NCBI GenBank assembly: GCA_947167635.1
Contig: CAMVIT010000009.1
Coordinates: forward strand, 1-64,000
Length of the DNA stretch: 64,000 nucleotides
Source: F23-D06 sp947167635
GTDB lineage: Bacteria; Bacteroidota; Bacteroidia; Bacteroidales; WCHB1-69
Direction: 5' to 3'
In this document: positions 32,382 to 42,035 of the stretch, piece after piece
Layout: each line of letters begins with the position of its first letter
How positions within the stretch are numbered: position 1 is the stretch's first letter
Translations under genes and position numbers: made by a program
The notes under the pieces: model-generated
The model's input: the letters and a program-made list of their open reading frames with translations, nothing else
Databases searched by the model: none
What the model was told of the DNA's origin: nothing

Positions 32382-32717
32382 ATGAACTCAACAAGACAAC
32401 AGAAAATCGCATCCCTGCTCCAGAAGGAGCTCGCCAATATCTTTTTGCAAGACAGCAAGAGCATCTACAACTGCATGATCACGGTCACCAAGGCCACCAT
32501 CACGCCTGACCTCTCCATTGCGCGCGCCTATCTGAGCATCTACATGGCCCCTGACAAGGACGCTGTCATCGCCGCCGTGCGTGCCAACACCAAGGACATC
32601 CGGTTCCGGCTGGGGCAGCGCGTCAAAAACCAGCTCCGCATCGTTCCGCAACTCGAGTTCTTCATTGACGACACATTGGACTATATTGAAAACATTGACC
32701 GACTGCTTAAGCAATAA
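32382..32717 (+). CDS. rbfA: 30S ribosome-binding factor A
   Basis: The 111-residue product is a KH-fold RbfA (RQQKIASLLQKELANIF, ITVTKATITPDLSIARAYLSI, LRIVPQLEFFIDDTLD). It aids maturation of the 16S 5' end and cold adaptation. The start at 32382 follows a TATTTTTG element; the open frame begins 17 codons earlier. Only 5 bp separate it from the LolC-like gene. Confidence 0.94.
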   Translation: MNSTRQQKIASLLQKELANIFLQDSKSIYNCMITVTKATITPDLSIARAYLSIYMAPDKDAVIAAVRANTKDIRFRLGQRVKNQLRIVPQLEFFIDDTLDYIENIDRLLKQ

Positions 32718-32722
32718 CCGCA

Positions 32723-33961
32723 TTGGACACCGCCACAAACAAGACCGCCTTTTTCATCGCATTGAGGTATCTCTTCTCCAGAAAGAAGCACAATATCATC
32801 AATGTCATCTCTGCTGTGTCCGTTTTGGGCATTCTGGTCAGCAGTGCGGCTTTGATTGTGGTTTTGTCCGTGTTCAACGGCATGCAGAACCTGATCGGGA
32901 GCTGGTTCAACACCTTCAACCCTGATTTCGAGGTCACATTGGCAGAAGGCAAGTCGTTTGCTGTTGACTCGTTCCCGTCTGCCGAGGTGGCCGCCCTGCC
33001 CGAGGTGGCCGCCGTCCACGAGGTTGTCAGCGACCTTGTGCTCACCACCTACAACGAGAAGCAGGAGCTGCTGCGTCTCAAAGGGGTGACGCCCGAGCAC
33101 ATTGGCCGCAACCATTTCGACAAATTACTGATTGACGGCAGTTTCGACTTGTATCGTGGCGAGCAGCCTTGTGCGGTGCTTGGCACCGGCGCTGCCGGAA
33201 AACTGCTCATCCAGCTCAACCAATACGACCTGCTCAAGCTTTTCTACCCCAAACGAACCAAAAAGAATCTGGCCAATCCCGCGGATGCTTTCCGCACGCT
33301 GCACCTCTACCCTGCCGGAGTCTTTTGCACCAACACGGCATACGACCAGGAGATGGTATTCTGCCCCATCGACTTCGCCCGAGACCTGATGGGATACCCC
33401 GGCGAGGTCACCTCCATGGAAATCCAGCTCAAGAAGCCTGGTGAATACAGCAAAGCACAGGAGAAAATCCAACGCATTCTCGGCCCCAAGTACAAAGTCC
33501 AGAACAAATATCAGCAAGAAGAATCCCTGTTCCGGACCATGCAGTCTGAAAAACTTGTCATCTATGTCATCCTCGCCTTCATCTTGTTGGTGGCCGCCTT
33601 CAACATCATCGGTTCCTTGGGCATGCTCATTCTCGAAAAGCAGCGCGACACCTCTGTGTTACGCAGTTTAGGGGCATCCCGGAAACTTGTCCGCCGCATC
33701 TTCCTGTTCGAAGGGATGGGGACATCCTTGGCCGGCGGGCTGGGAGGTTTGTTCATCGGTGCCATCATCTGTCTTCTGCAACAATGGTTTCACATCGTCA
33801 AATTAGGTGGCGATGGCGGGAACTATATCATCCAATACTATCCCGTGCAGATGCGGGCCATAGACTTCATCATCGTCTTATTGACCGTTCTGTCCATCAG
33901 TCTGCTGACATCCATCATTCCTGCAAGAAAACTCCAAAAGACCCTTCAAACCACACCATAA
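32723..33961 (+). CDS. LolC/E-like lipoprotein-release ABC permease
   Basis: The 412-residue product starts with TTG; no in-frame ATG precedes the first membrane helix. FFIALRYLFSRKKHNIINVISAVSVLGI opens helix 1, then comes a large periplasmic domain (about 50-265), and three C-terminal helices include LRSLGASRKLVRRIFLFEGMG, the coupling-helix region of FtsX/LolC permeases. It should extract lipoproteins for the outer membrane with a LolD ATPase; none is adjacent, and the FtsE-like protein at 22210 is far off. TAATG links it to porZ. Confidence 0.85.
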   Translation: MDTATNKTAFFIALRYLFSRKKHNIINVISAVSVLGILVSSAALIVVLSVFNGMQNLIGSWFNTFNPDFEVTLAEGKSFAVDSFPSAEVAALPEVAAVHEVVSDLVLTTYNEKQELLRLKGVTPEHIGRNHFDKLLIDGSFDLYRGEQPCAVLGTGAAGKLLIQLNQYDLLKLFYPKRTKKNLANPADAFRTLHLYPAGVFCTNTAYDQEMVFCPIDFARDLMGYPGEVTSMEIQLKKPGEYSKAQEKIQRILGPKYKVQNKYQQEESLFRTMQSEKLVIYVILAFILLVAAFNIIGSLGMLILEKQRDTSVLRSLGASRKLVRRIFLFEGMGTSLAGGLGGLFIGAIICLLQQWFHIVKLGGDGGNYIIQYYPVQMRAIDFIIVLLTVLSISLLTSIIPARKLQKTLQTTP

Positions 33962-36324
33962 TGAAACGATTTTTCTTCTTCATATTCAGTCTCGCGGTCA
34001 CCGGTTTTGTAGCCGCGCAAATACCCGTGGGCAAATTCCGTGCCCACATTCCTCTCCACTCATTCCACTCCGTGGCCGTGGCTGACGATTACGTTTACGC
34101 AGCCTCCACCAACGGACTGCTGTTGTTGGACAAGGCCACACGCGACAGCGACGACCCGGACGTCACAAGCTGGAGCAAAATAGACGGTCTTTCCGACATT
34201 GACATCTCCAAAATACACTACGACAAAAACCACAAGACTTTGGTCGTGGCTTACGCCAATGGCAATCTCGACCTCATCGTCAACGACGACCTTTACAACA
34301 TCCGTGACATCAAGAGCAAGCCGCTGACAGGTTCCAAGGAACCGCGGCACATCCGTTCCTACGGAGACCGGATTTACATCGCATACCCTTTCGGCATCGT
34401 CATCATAGACCCCCGAAGCCGGTTGATTGAAGACACTTGGTTCACCAAACGCAACGGTGTTCAAATCACTGCCAACGACATCGCCGTTTCAAACGACTAT
34501 TATTTTATCAGTACGGACGAAGGAATCTACAGCATTCCGAAAAGCAGCGGCAACCCCGCCAACTTCCATGAGTGGGAGTTGTCCACGACTGCCGGTGTAT
34601 ATGTCTTCGACCATATTGTCTGCAACTCCGGGCATGTGTATGCCAACAAAAACGCCACCGCCGCAATCTTCGGCACCATCCCCGACACACTTTACGAGCT
34701 TACAGACCATGGATGGACAGCCACCGCGCACACCTATAGCGATGTCCGTTCCATGACCGTGAACGATGGCGAATTGGTAGTGACCAATTGGGATCATGTA
34801 CAGACCTTTGACGACCAACTCAATATGACGTTTGTCGCTTTCTGGTATCAAGACAACAACTATCCCAACTGTTACGAAGCGCTGTTAGACGGAGACCTCA
34901 TCTGGGCTGCCGACAACATCTACGGCCTCGTACAGTATAACAAAAGATTCTTCTTTTACAAATTCTACACTGTCTCCGGGCCCTTTGCCGCCACAGCGGA
35001 AGGCATCTGTTGCTCGAACGGGCTTACGGTCACTGTACCAGGCACACGCAAGAGTTCGACGGCGTACTCCCCGGGATGGCTATACCCTTCTGTAAGCTGG
35101 TTCAGCAATCAAGAGTGGCATTATAACGCCACCGATTTTCAAAATTATGATTCTCTTCACCCCACCAACGACTTCAACAACGTCGTCATCAACCCCAACG
35201 ACGAAAAGGAGTGGTACATTGCCTCGTGGGGCAACGGGCTTTTCAAGTGCCGCGACGGACGCGTAGTGGCGCACTACAATGCCGCAAACTCCATTTTGGA
35301 CTCCACCTCGGCCGGAAGCACCTTCGTTTCCGGACTGGCATTCGACAACAAGGGCAACCTTTGGATCACCAACAGCCAATGCAGCAGAATGCTCAAGATG
35401 TTGGAGCCCAACGGCACCTGGCACTCGTACAACATCAGCAGCGGTGTCGTAACATCCTCGCCCAACGGCGTGGTGGCCGAGCATGTGCTCGTGGACTCCA
35501 GAGGCTACAAATGGATCACCTTCCCCCGCGACGACAACTTCAACCGATACCATCTTGTTGCCTTTTCCGACAATGGCACCTACGAGAACATGAGTGATGA
35601 CAAATTCGCGCGCATTGACATGAATGTGGCGGCCGAGGTCAATTCCGCCACCGTCTATTGCATCGCAGAGGACCATGATGGCGAAATATGGATCGGCACC
35701 GACAAGGGTGTCAAAGTCATTTACTATCCCAGCCGTGTCTTTGAGGGGAGTGCTCATCCGCGCAACATCCTGCTGGAACAGGATGGTTATGTATCCGTAT
35801 TGCTGGAGTGGGAAGAGGTGACCGCCATTGCCGTGGACGGTGCCAACCGCAAATGGATCGGCACCGGCAAGGCCGGTGTCTTCCTGATGAGCGAAGATGG
35901 ACAGGAGCAGCTTCTGCATTTCACTGCGGAAGACAATCCCCTCTTCTCCAACCAAATCACTTCCATCAGCATCGACCCGCTCAGCGGAGAAGTCTTCTTC
36001 GGCACTGCCAAGGGGTTGACCAGTTACCGAGGCACCGCCACCGCCGGGCACGACAGCTACGAGGATCTGCCCGTATTTCCCAATCCCGTCGGCCATGACT
36101 ACGATGGAGTTGTCACCGTGCAAGGTCTCAAGGAAAACTCGCTTTGCAAAATCACCGACTCGTCAGGCAAATTAGTATGGCAAGGCTACAGCAATGGCGG
36201 CGAGTTGGTCTGGCATTGCCAAGACCACTTCGGGCGGCGACCCGCCACCGGCGTTTATTACGTCATGTGCTCCGATGATAACGGGAAGGAGCATATTGTC
36301 ACAAAATTCCTGTTCATACAATAG
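33961..36324 (+). CDS. porZ: PorZ-like beta-propeller type IX secretion protein
   Basis: The 787-residue product has a signal peptide (KRFFFFIFSLAVTGFVAA/QIPVGKFRAHIP). Repeated WASADNxYGL / ITANDIAVSND-type strands form two seven-bladed propellers of the two-component-regulator type, and the last about 80 residues (PVFPNPVGHDYDGVV..VYYVMCSDDNGKEHIVTKF) are a CTD-like beta domain. Order and length match PorZ of P. gingivalis, which brings A-LPS to the PorU sortase on the cell surface. Its start overlaps the LolC-like stop by one base. Confidence 0.85.
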   Translation: MKRFFFFIFSLAVTGFVAAQIPVGKFRAHIPLHSFHSVAVADDYVYAASTNGLLLLDKATRDSDDPDVTSWSKIDGLSDIDISKIHYDKNHKTLVVAYANGNLDLIVNDDLYNIRDIKSKPLTGSKEPRHIRSYGDRIYIAYPFGIVIIDPRSRLIEDTWFTKRNGVQITANDIAVSNDYYFISTDEGIYSIPKSSGNPANFHEWELSTTAGVYVFDHIVCNSGHVYANKNATAAIFGTIPDTLYELTDHGWTATAHTYSDVRSMTVNDGELVVTNWDHVQTFDDQLNMTFVAFWYQDNNYPNCYEALLDGDLIWAADNIYGLVQYNKRFFFYKFYTVSGPFAATAEGICCSNGLTVTVPGTRKSSTAYSPGWLYPSVSWFSNQEWHYNATDFQNYDSLHPTNDFNNVVINPNDEKEWYIASWGNGLFKCRDGRVVAHYNAANSILDSTSAGSTFVSGLAFDNKGNLWITNSQCSRMLKMLEPNGTWHSYNISSGVVTSSPNGVVAEHVLVDSRGYKWITFPRDDNFNRYHLVAFSDNGTYENMSDDKFARIDMNVAAEVNSATVYCIAEDHDGEIWIGTDKGVKVIYYPSRVFEGSAHPRNILLEQDGYVSVLLEWEEVTAIAVDGANRKWIGTGKAGVFLMSEDGQEQLLHFTAEDNPLFSNQITSISIDPLSGEVFFGTAKGLTSYRGTATAGHDSYEDLPVFPNPVGHDYDGVVTVQGLKENSLCKITDSSGKLVWQGYSNGGELVWHCQDHFGRRPATGVYYVMCSDDNGKEHIVTKFLFIQ

Positions 36325-36334
36325 TCCTCACGAT

Positions 36335-37048
36335 ATGATGGTCTCCACCGCCGGCATTGTCATGCACGGCACCAAATACTCGGACACATCGCTCATCGTC
36401 AAGATATTCACCAAAGAGCGAGGCATGCAGTCCTTCATTGTCAAGGGGGCGTACAATAAAAAAAGCCGATTCAAGGCCGCGTTATTCTCACCCATGGCTC
36501 TTGTTCATATCACATACGACGATCACCACAGCGACCGGCTGATGTATTTGCGCGACATCCAACGGCAGCCAAACGCAACCGAACGGCTGTATGACCCGGG
36601 AAGAAGCTCCGTCCTGTTATTTTACAACGAACTGCTCTACAAAATCCTGGCCGACTCCGGCCCCGACAACGTATTGTTCGACTTTCTTGAAGAAGAAATC
36701 CACCGCATTCAGGAACCCGACATCGTGCTGGCCGACCAGCCCTTGCGTTTCATGTTGCGACTCTGCATCGTGCTCGGTTTCTTCCCTGAAAACAACTTCT
36801 CCGATACCGATCGTTACTTCTCTCTCACAGAATGCCGTTTCCAATCTTTCTTTGTGGATGAAAACAGTGAAATACCATTCGAAGAGAGCCAATACTTGTC
36901 GCGTCTGCTCCGTTTTGATGGACAAATCACCGTGACACGGAATATCCGGAACAGCTTGCTTCACTACTTAATCAAATACTACATGATTCACAACGAGCAG
37001 GTGCGCAACATCGAGTCGGCGGAGATCCTGTCCAGTGTTTTGCACTAA
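36335..37048 (+). CDS. recO: DNA repair protein RecO
   Basis: The 237-residue product has the RecO OB-fold start (VSTAGIVMHGTKYSDTSLIVKIFTKERG, FIVKGAYNKKSRFKAA) and a helical C-terminal part with the family's FFPE motif. RecO loads RecA on gaps with RecR. It lies 10 bp after porZ and its stop is 6 bp from the rpoN stop on the other strand. Confidence 0.93.
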   Translation: MMVSTAGIVMHGTKYSDTSLIVKIFTKERGMQSFIVKGAYNKKSRFKAALFSPMALVHITYDDHHSDRLMYLRDIQRQPNATERLYDPGRSSVLLFYNELLYKILADSGPDNVLFDFLEEEIHRIQEPDIVLADQPLRFMLRLCIVLGFFPENNFSDTDRYFSLTECRFQSFFVDENSEIPFEESQYLSRLLRFDGQITVTRNIRNSLLHYLIKYYMIHNEQVRNIESAEILSSVLH

Positions 37049-37053
37049 GGCGA

Positions 37054-38562
37054 CTACTCCTTGCGGAGGCGCGCCACAGGAATCCCCATCTGTTCCCGGT
37101 ATTTGGCCACTGTACGACGCGCCACACTGTAGCCCTTCTCCTTCAGCATCTCGCACAGCTTTTCATCCGCGTATGGTGCACTCTTATCCTCTTGTGCAAC
37201 AAGATCGCCCAACAGACTCTTGATGGCTTTGGACGAGACATCCTCGTCGTTGACGGCCTCCGAAAAGAGGTGTTTGAGCGGAATTATGCCGAAATCGGTC
37301 TGTACATATTTGCTGTTGGACACACGAGAGACCGTTGACACATCGATGCCCACCTCTTTGGCTATGGTTTTCAAAACCATCGGCTTCAACGCAGCATCAT
37401 CACCCGTCAAGAAATAGTCGCGCTGATGATTCATGATAACATACATCGTGTTGTACAAAATCATCTCGCGGGTGGTAAGCGCACCGATGAATTGGTTGGC
37501 CTTGTCAACGTAAGTCTTCATAAAGCGTTCAGCCTCCTCTTTTTTCTTTTCCGCGGCCTCCTTGGAAAGAAAACGATACTCATTGCTGAACTCCTTGTTG
37601 ATGCGCACCTTCGGTATATATTGATTATTCAAGGTGAGCGAAAGCTGTCCATTATGGGAGGTGATGGTGAAATCCGGGGTGATGATGTCCGCTGACTTCT
37701 GGAGAGGTGATCCTGCATCGGCAGGTCTCGGGGAGAGCCGTTTGATGACCGAAACCGCCTCTTTCAGCTGTTCCTCGGTCAGCGACAACGTGTTTCGTAT
37801 TTTGTCATAATGCTTTTTCAAGAAAGAATTAAAACAGTGATCCACGATGCGAGTGGCCGCGACCACATCCTCACTCTGCGGAGTGGTCCTGTGAAGTTGC
37901 AACAGGAGACATTCCCGCAAATCACGCGCGCCTGTGCCAGGCGGATCCAGTTCCTGCACAAAATGCGTCAAGACACGTTCAACCTCCTTCACATCCGTAT
38001 AGATGTTGTTCAGATAGAGCAACTCATTGACAATGGTCTGCAGATCGGCGCCCAAGTAGCCCGCCTCATCAAGGTTGCCCACCAAATAACCGGCAATCCG
38101 GGCCTCCTGGTCATCCATCTCCATCTCGCCGAGTTGCTGTTGCCATTGTTCTTGCAGCGACTGGTAAAACACGCTCTGATGGTCGCGGGTGTCCTGATTG
38201 TCGGGAGCATTCGACCGCAAAATCCGGTTTTCTATTTCCCGTTCGGAAGGATAGTCGTCCACATCGTCGTAACGATAATAGTCATCCTTGAAGATTTCAT
38301 CTTCTGGAAGCGGCCCGTCGGAAAGTTCAAGCGGATCTCCATTTTCATCATACTCGGAAAGCGGCTCGTCGGCAGCATCCGTCCTGCGGTCCTCTTCGTC
38401 ATCCCTATAGGCTTCCAATGCGGGATTTTCATCCACTTCCTTCAGAATTTCCTGTTCAAGGGATGTATAAGGCAGTTCCACCAGCTGCATCAGCCGGATA
38501 GTCTGTTGGGTGGCGATCTGACGTTGTACCGCTTTTTGTTCTTGATTTAAAGACTGTGACAT
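37054..38562 (-). CDS. rpoN: RNA polymerase sigma-54 factor
   Basis: From MSQSLNQEQK at 38562 the product has 502 residues: a Gln-rich region I (QRQIATQQTIRLMQLVELPYTSLEQEI), an acidic region II, the core-binding part, a helix-turn-helix and the RpoN box ARRTVAKYRE near the C-terminus, all in order. It recognises -24/-12 promoters with enhancer proteins; no such activator gene is adjacent. The frame to 38595 is not used. Confidence 0.96.
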   Translation of the reverse strand: MSQSLNQEQKAVQRQIATQQTIRLMQLVELPYTSLEQEILKEVDENPALEAYRDDEEDRRTDAADEPLSEYDENGDPLELSDGPLPEDEIFKDDYYRYDDVDDYPSEREIENRILRSNAPDNQDTRDHQSVFYQSLQEQWQQQLGEMEMDDQEARIAGYLVGNLDEAGYLGADLQTIVNELLYLNNIYTDVKEVERVLTHFVQELDPPGTGARDLRECLLLQLHRTTPQSEDVVAATRIVDHCFNSFLKKHYDKIRNTLSLTEEQLKEAVSVIKRLSPRPADAGSPLQKSADIITPDFTITSHNGQLSLTLNNQYIPKVRINKEFSNEYRFLSKEAAEKKKEEAERFMKTYVDKANQFIGALTTREMILYNTMYVIMNHQRDYFLTGDDAALKPMVLKTIAKEVGIDVSTVSRVSNSKYVQTDFGIIPLKHLFSEAVNDEDVSSKAIKSLLGDLVAQEDKSAPYADEKLCEMLKEKGYSVARRTVAKYREQMGIPVARLRKE

Positions 38563-38607
38563 GTTTCTGAAAAATATCCTCGAAATGGGAGACAAAAGAG
38601 GAGTGTC

Positions 38608-38644
38608 AAAAAAGAGAGAAAGGGGAAAGCAAGTTTCCCCTTTC
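38608..38644 (-). terminator. Rho-independent terminator after asnS
   Basis: GAAAGGGGAAA (38634-38644 on the minus strand) and TTTCCCCTTTC (38618-38628) form a perfect 11-bp stem with a 5-nt loop, followed by TCTCTTTTTT. It starts two bases after the asnS stop. Confidence 0.9.
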
Positions 38645-38646
38645 GA

Positions 38647-40044
38647 TTAAAATTCAGCATTTTGAGGTGTCCTCGGGAAGGGGATGACATCGCGAATGTT
38701 GGTCATGCCCGTAATGAAGAGCAGCAGGCGCTCAAAACCGAGGCCAAATCCGGAATGGGGTGCGGAACCGAATTTGCGTGTGTCGAAATACCACCAATAC
38801 TGCTGTTCGGTCATGTGCAGTTCATGCACACGGTCAAGCAGTTTTTGATAGTCCGCTTCACGTTCAGACCCTCCGATGATCTCACCGATAGTGGGGAACA
38901 GCACATCCATGGCACGGACAGTCTTGCCGTCATCGTTTTGCTTCATGTAGAAGGCTTTGATTTCCTTGGGATAATCCGTCAAGATAACCGGGCATTTAAA
39001 ATGGTTTTCAACCAAATAACGCTCGTGTTCAGACTGCAGGTCGATACCCCAGGAGACGGGAAAATCGAACTTCTTGTCTGCTTTGAGCAAGATGTCGATA
39101 GCTTCTGTATAGCCCAGTCGGACAAAATCCTGTTGCAGCACGGATTCCAACCTTCCAATCAGCTCCTTGTCGAACATGTCGTTGAGGAATCGGAGGTCGT
39201 CCATGTTGTGTTCCAAGGCATAACGGACAAGGTATTTGATAAACTCCTCGGCGAGGTCCATATTGTCGGTGATATCATAGAAGGCCATTTCCGGTTCAAT
39301 CATCCAAAACTCGGCCAAATGGCGCGGGGTGTTGCTGTTTTCGGCGCGGAATGTAGGTCCGAATGTGTAAATGTTGCCAATAGCCAATGCGCCGAGCTCG
39401 CCTTCCAGTTGTCCGGAGACGGTGAGGTTGGTGCGCTTGCCGAAAAAGTCCTTCTTGTAGTCCACCTTGCCATCCTCAGTGCGGGGCACATTGTCAAGGT
39501 CGAAGGTGGTGACATTGAACATTTCACCGGCGCCTTCCGCATCAGAAGCGGTAATCAGCGGTGTGTGGAGATAGAAAAATCCTTTGTCGTTAAAGAACTT
39601 GTGGATGGCGAAGGCCATGGCATGGCGGAGACGGAGCACGCAACCGAAATAGTTGGTGCGGGGACGCAGATGGGCGATCTCACGCAAAAACTCCATGGAG
39701 TGGCCCTTCTTCTGCAAGGGATAGCTCTCCGGGTCTGCGGTGCCATACACTTCGATAAAGTCAGCCTGCACCTCGACAGTCTGGCCCTTGCCGGTGGATT
39801 CCACCAAAGTGCCCTCCACATGGAGGCAGGAACCCGTAGTGATGAGCTTCATCAGCTCATCGCCAAACTTGGCGGGTTCGGCCACGATTTGCAAGTTAGT
39901 GACGATCGAACCGTCGTTCAATGCAATGAAGGCCACATTGCTGTTGCCGCGCTTGGTGCGCACCCATCCCTTCACACAAACACTGTTACCAAATCCTATC
40001 TCTTCCGGATGTTTTATAATATCAATGATTCTTGATCTTTTCAT
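38647..40044 (-). CDS. asnS: Asparaginyl-tRNA synthetase
   Basis: The 465-residue class II enzyme has an OB-fold anticodon domain (VKGWVRTKRGNSNVAFIALNDGS) and class II motifs (FRAENSNTPRHLAEFWMIEPE; GFGLGFERLLLFITG). It charges tRNA-Asn. It lies 40 bp downstream of the primary sigma gene in the same direction and is followed by a terminator. Confidence 0.96.
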   Translation of the reverse strand: MKRSRIIDIIKHPEEIGFGNSVCVKGWVRTKRGNSNVAFIALNDGSIVTNLQIVAEPAKFGDELMKLITTGSCLHVEGTLVESTGKGQTVEVQADFIEVYGTADPESYPLQKKGHSMEFLREIAHLRPRTNYFGCVLRLRHAMAFAIHKFFNDKGFFYLHTPLITASDAEGAGEMFNVTTFDLDNVPRTEDGKVDYKKDFFGKRTNLTVSGQLEGELGALAIGNIYTFGPTFRAENSNTPRHLAEFWMIEPEMAFYDITDNMDLAEEFIKYLVRYALEHNMDDLRFLNDMFDKELIGRLESVLQQDFVRLGYTEAIDILLKADKKFDFPVSWGIDLQSEHERYLVENHFKCPVILTDYPKEIKAFYMKQNDDGKTVRAMDVLFPTIGEIIGGSEREADYQKLLDRVHELHMTEQQYWWYFDTRKFGSAPHSGFGLGFERLLLFITGMTNIRDVIPFPRTPQNAEF

Positions 40045-40084
40045 GACTAATTTGTTAAGAAACCTATTCTTAATGATAAATTTT

Positions 40085-40951
40085 CTAATTCAAGTAATTT
40101 TGCAGAACGCGACATTTGGTATCATGGCGCAAACGACGGATGGCTTTCTCCTTGATCTGGCGCACCCGTTCACGAGTGAGATCGAATTTTTCCCCGATCT
40201 CGTCCAATGTCATCGGATGCTTGCTCCCCAAACCATAGTAGAGTTTCAGCACATCCGCTTCCCGTTCAGGGAGCAGGTCAATGACGCGTCTCAACTCGCT
40301 CTGCAGGGATTCATAGATAAGCTCCCTGTCGGGCGGGGCGGTCTCCTCGCTCTTGATGACATCATACAGATTGGTGTCGTCGTCCTTGGTCAGAGACGCA
40401 TCCATGGACAAGTGGCGGGGCGAGTTGCGGAGAGAGTCCTTCACCTCGCTTTCGGGGATGTCGAGTTTCTCGGCTATCTCTGAAATACGGGGTTCCCTTT
40501 GCAGTTCCTGCTCCAATGCCGCCACTGTCTTGGAAATCTTGCTGATGGCCACGACCTTGTTCATGGGCAGCCGGACAATACGCGACTGTTCGGCGATAGC
40601 TTGCAGAATAGCCTGGCGAATCCACCATACGGCAAAAGAGATGAACTTGAAACCACGGGTCTCGTCAAAACGATGCGCTGCCTTCATCAGACCAAAATTG
40701 CCTTCGTTGATGAGATCCGACAGCGTGACACCCTGGTTTTGGTACTGTTTTGCAACAGAGACGACAAAACGAAGATTGGCTTTCGTAAGTTTATCCAACG
40801 CCTCGTCATCGCCGTTCTTGATACGACGTGCCAATTCAGCCTCCTCGTCGGCGGTGAGCAACGGCACCTTCGCTATCTCGTGCAAATACTTGTCCAAAGA
40901 CGCAGTTTCGCTACGGTTAGTGACTTGTTTAGTAATGTGTAACTGTCTCAT
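40085..40951 (-). CDS. rpoD: Primary RNA polymerase sigma-70 factor (Bacteroidetes type)
   Basis: The 288-residue protein lacks the long N-terminal region 1.1 and non-conserved region of E. coli RpoD, as is usual for the Bacteroidetes principal sigma factor. Region 1.2 (SLDKYLHEIAKVPLL), 2 (GNFGLMKAAHRFDETRGFKFISFAVWWIRQAI), 3 and 4 (LDEIGEKFDLTRERVRQI) are complete. It would recognise the TTTG/TAnnTTTG promoters seen across this window. Confidence 0.95.
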   Translation of the reverse strand: MRQLHITKQVTNRSETASLDKYLHEIAKVPLLTADEEAELARRIKNGDDEALDKLTKANLRFVVSVAKQYQNQGVTLSDLINEGNFGLMKAAHRFDETRGFKFISFAVWWIRQAILQAIAEQSRIVRLPMNKVVAISKISKTVAALEQELQREPRISEIAEKLDIPESEVKDSLRNSPRHLSMDASLTKDDDTNLYDVIKSEETAPPDRELIYESLQSELRRVIDLLPEREADVLKLYYGLGSKHPMTLDEIGEKFDLTRERVRQIKEKAIRRLRHDTKCRVLQNYLN

Positions 40952-41012
40952 TCTATAAGCTAGAAAAATTAAAAACAGCGTTTTTTTACGAACCGATAAT
41001 GGTTATGTTACA

Positions 41013-42023
41013 TTAGAAACTATAGCCAACACCGATACCGAGCATTTCCTTGAACTGCACACGGGCACAAGGATGGCCGGCAGAACCTTCCACACCGTCC
41101 CAGTCAGGCTTGGCAATCATCACCTGATCGTAATACTTCAATGATGTCATCAAGCTGACGCTCAAAACCTTCAAGAAGTTATAGGAGATGGCAAAATCCC
41201 AATCGATGTCAAAATTGCCGAACTTTTGCACCTTGGAGGTATAAGGCGTGAAGAGGGAGACCGTGGTAATGATCTTCAAGTTTTTGATTTTGTCATAGTT
41301 GATTCCACCCTTGATGCTAAGACCGAGCGCAGAGTGTGCGGCCGGACGATACAGGGTTCCGTCGGCACGCTCCTTTTCGGGAATACCGTAATTGGTTCGC
41401 AATGTCGAGTCGTGACAGAAAGTGAAACGGCCAGCTATCGGGGAGACATAGATGTTGAAGATGCTGTTGGGCCGCCAGTCAATACCAAGGGAAAGGTCAA
41501 TGTAGGCAGGAGAGAACCAATTGGAAATCAAATATTTGTCACCTGCATCATTATTGGCATACTCATAGCCGGGCGCATATTGCGTGCGGAAGCTTCCCAA
41601 TGCGGTAAGATACCATGTCTTGGCCAATTCATAGCCAAACTTGGTATAAAGATTCAATTTGTCATTGGATTTTCTGAATTTAGGATTGAGGTCGGCGGAA
41701 TAGAGTTCACCGATTTCCGTATCCAGGTTGCTGTCCCATGAAATCTTGCCTTTCTTGTAGGAGAGGGTCAGATTGGCATAGAGCACGCCTGTGATATTAT
41801 CGTTGCCACCGGCTGCCCAGTTCCAGAACTGGGTCTGGGAAGCGTTCAGTCCAAACATGCCGGAGAACTTCCAGAACTTGACGCTGTCTTTGATCTCGTT
41901 AGACTTGACCTTGGTCCCCATTGCGGCCTCGGCGGCCTTCTTGGCCTCATCGTCCTGGGCCCGCAACATTGGTGAGCCGACTAAAACAACGGCCACAAAG
42001 AGTAAAAGTAGATTTTTTCTCAT
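41013..42023 (-). CDS. DUF3078 envelope protein
   Basis: The 336-residue product has a signal peptide (RKNLLLLFVAVVLVGSPMLRAQ) and a mature part rich in strands with WNWAAGGNDNITG, SWDSNLDTEIG and WRPNSIFNIYVSP, which matches DUF3078, a Bacteroidetes outer-membrane barrel-like family. The C-terminus ends GVGYSF, a typical barrel end. It follows the arginase-like gene by 12 bp and so probably shares its transcript. Function unknown. Confidence 0.8.
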   Translation of the reverse strand: MRKNLLLLFVAVVLVGSPMLRAQDDEAKKAAEAAMGTKVKSNEIKDSVKFWKFSGMFGLNASQTQFWNWAAGGNDNITGVLYANLTLSYKKGKISWDSNLDTEIGELYSADLNPKFRKSNDKLNLYTKFGYELAKTWYLTALGSFRTQYAPGYEYANNDAGDKYLISNWFSPAYIDLSLGIDWRPNSIFNIYVSPIAGRFTFCHDSTLRTNYGIPEKERADGTLYRPAAHSALGLSIKGGINYDKIKNLKIITTVSLFTPYTSKVQKFGNFDIDWDFAISYNFLKVLSVSLMTSLKYYDQVMIAKPDWDGVEGSAGHPCARVQFKEMLGIGVGYSF

Positions 42024-42035
42024 AACTGTTTATTT

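Noticed and set aside
22210..33961. FtsE-like ATPase and LolC-like permease as one ABC transporter
   Set aside because: They lie 10 kb apart on opposite strands, and the ATPase has FtsE-type features.
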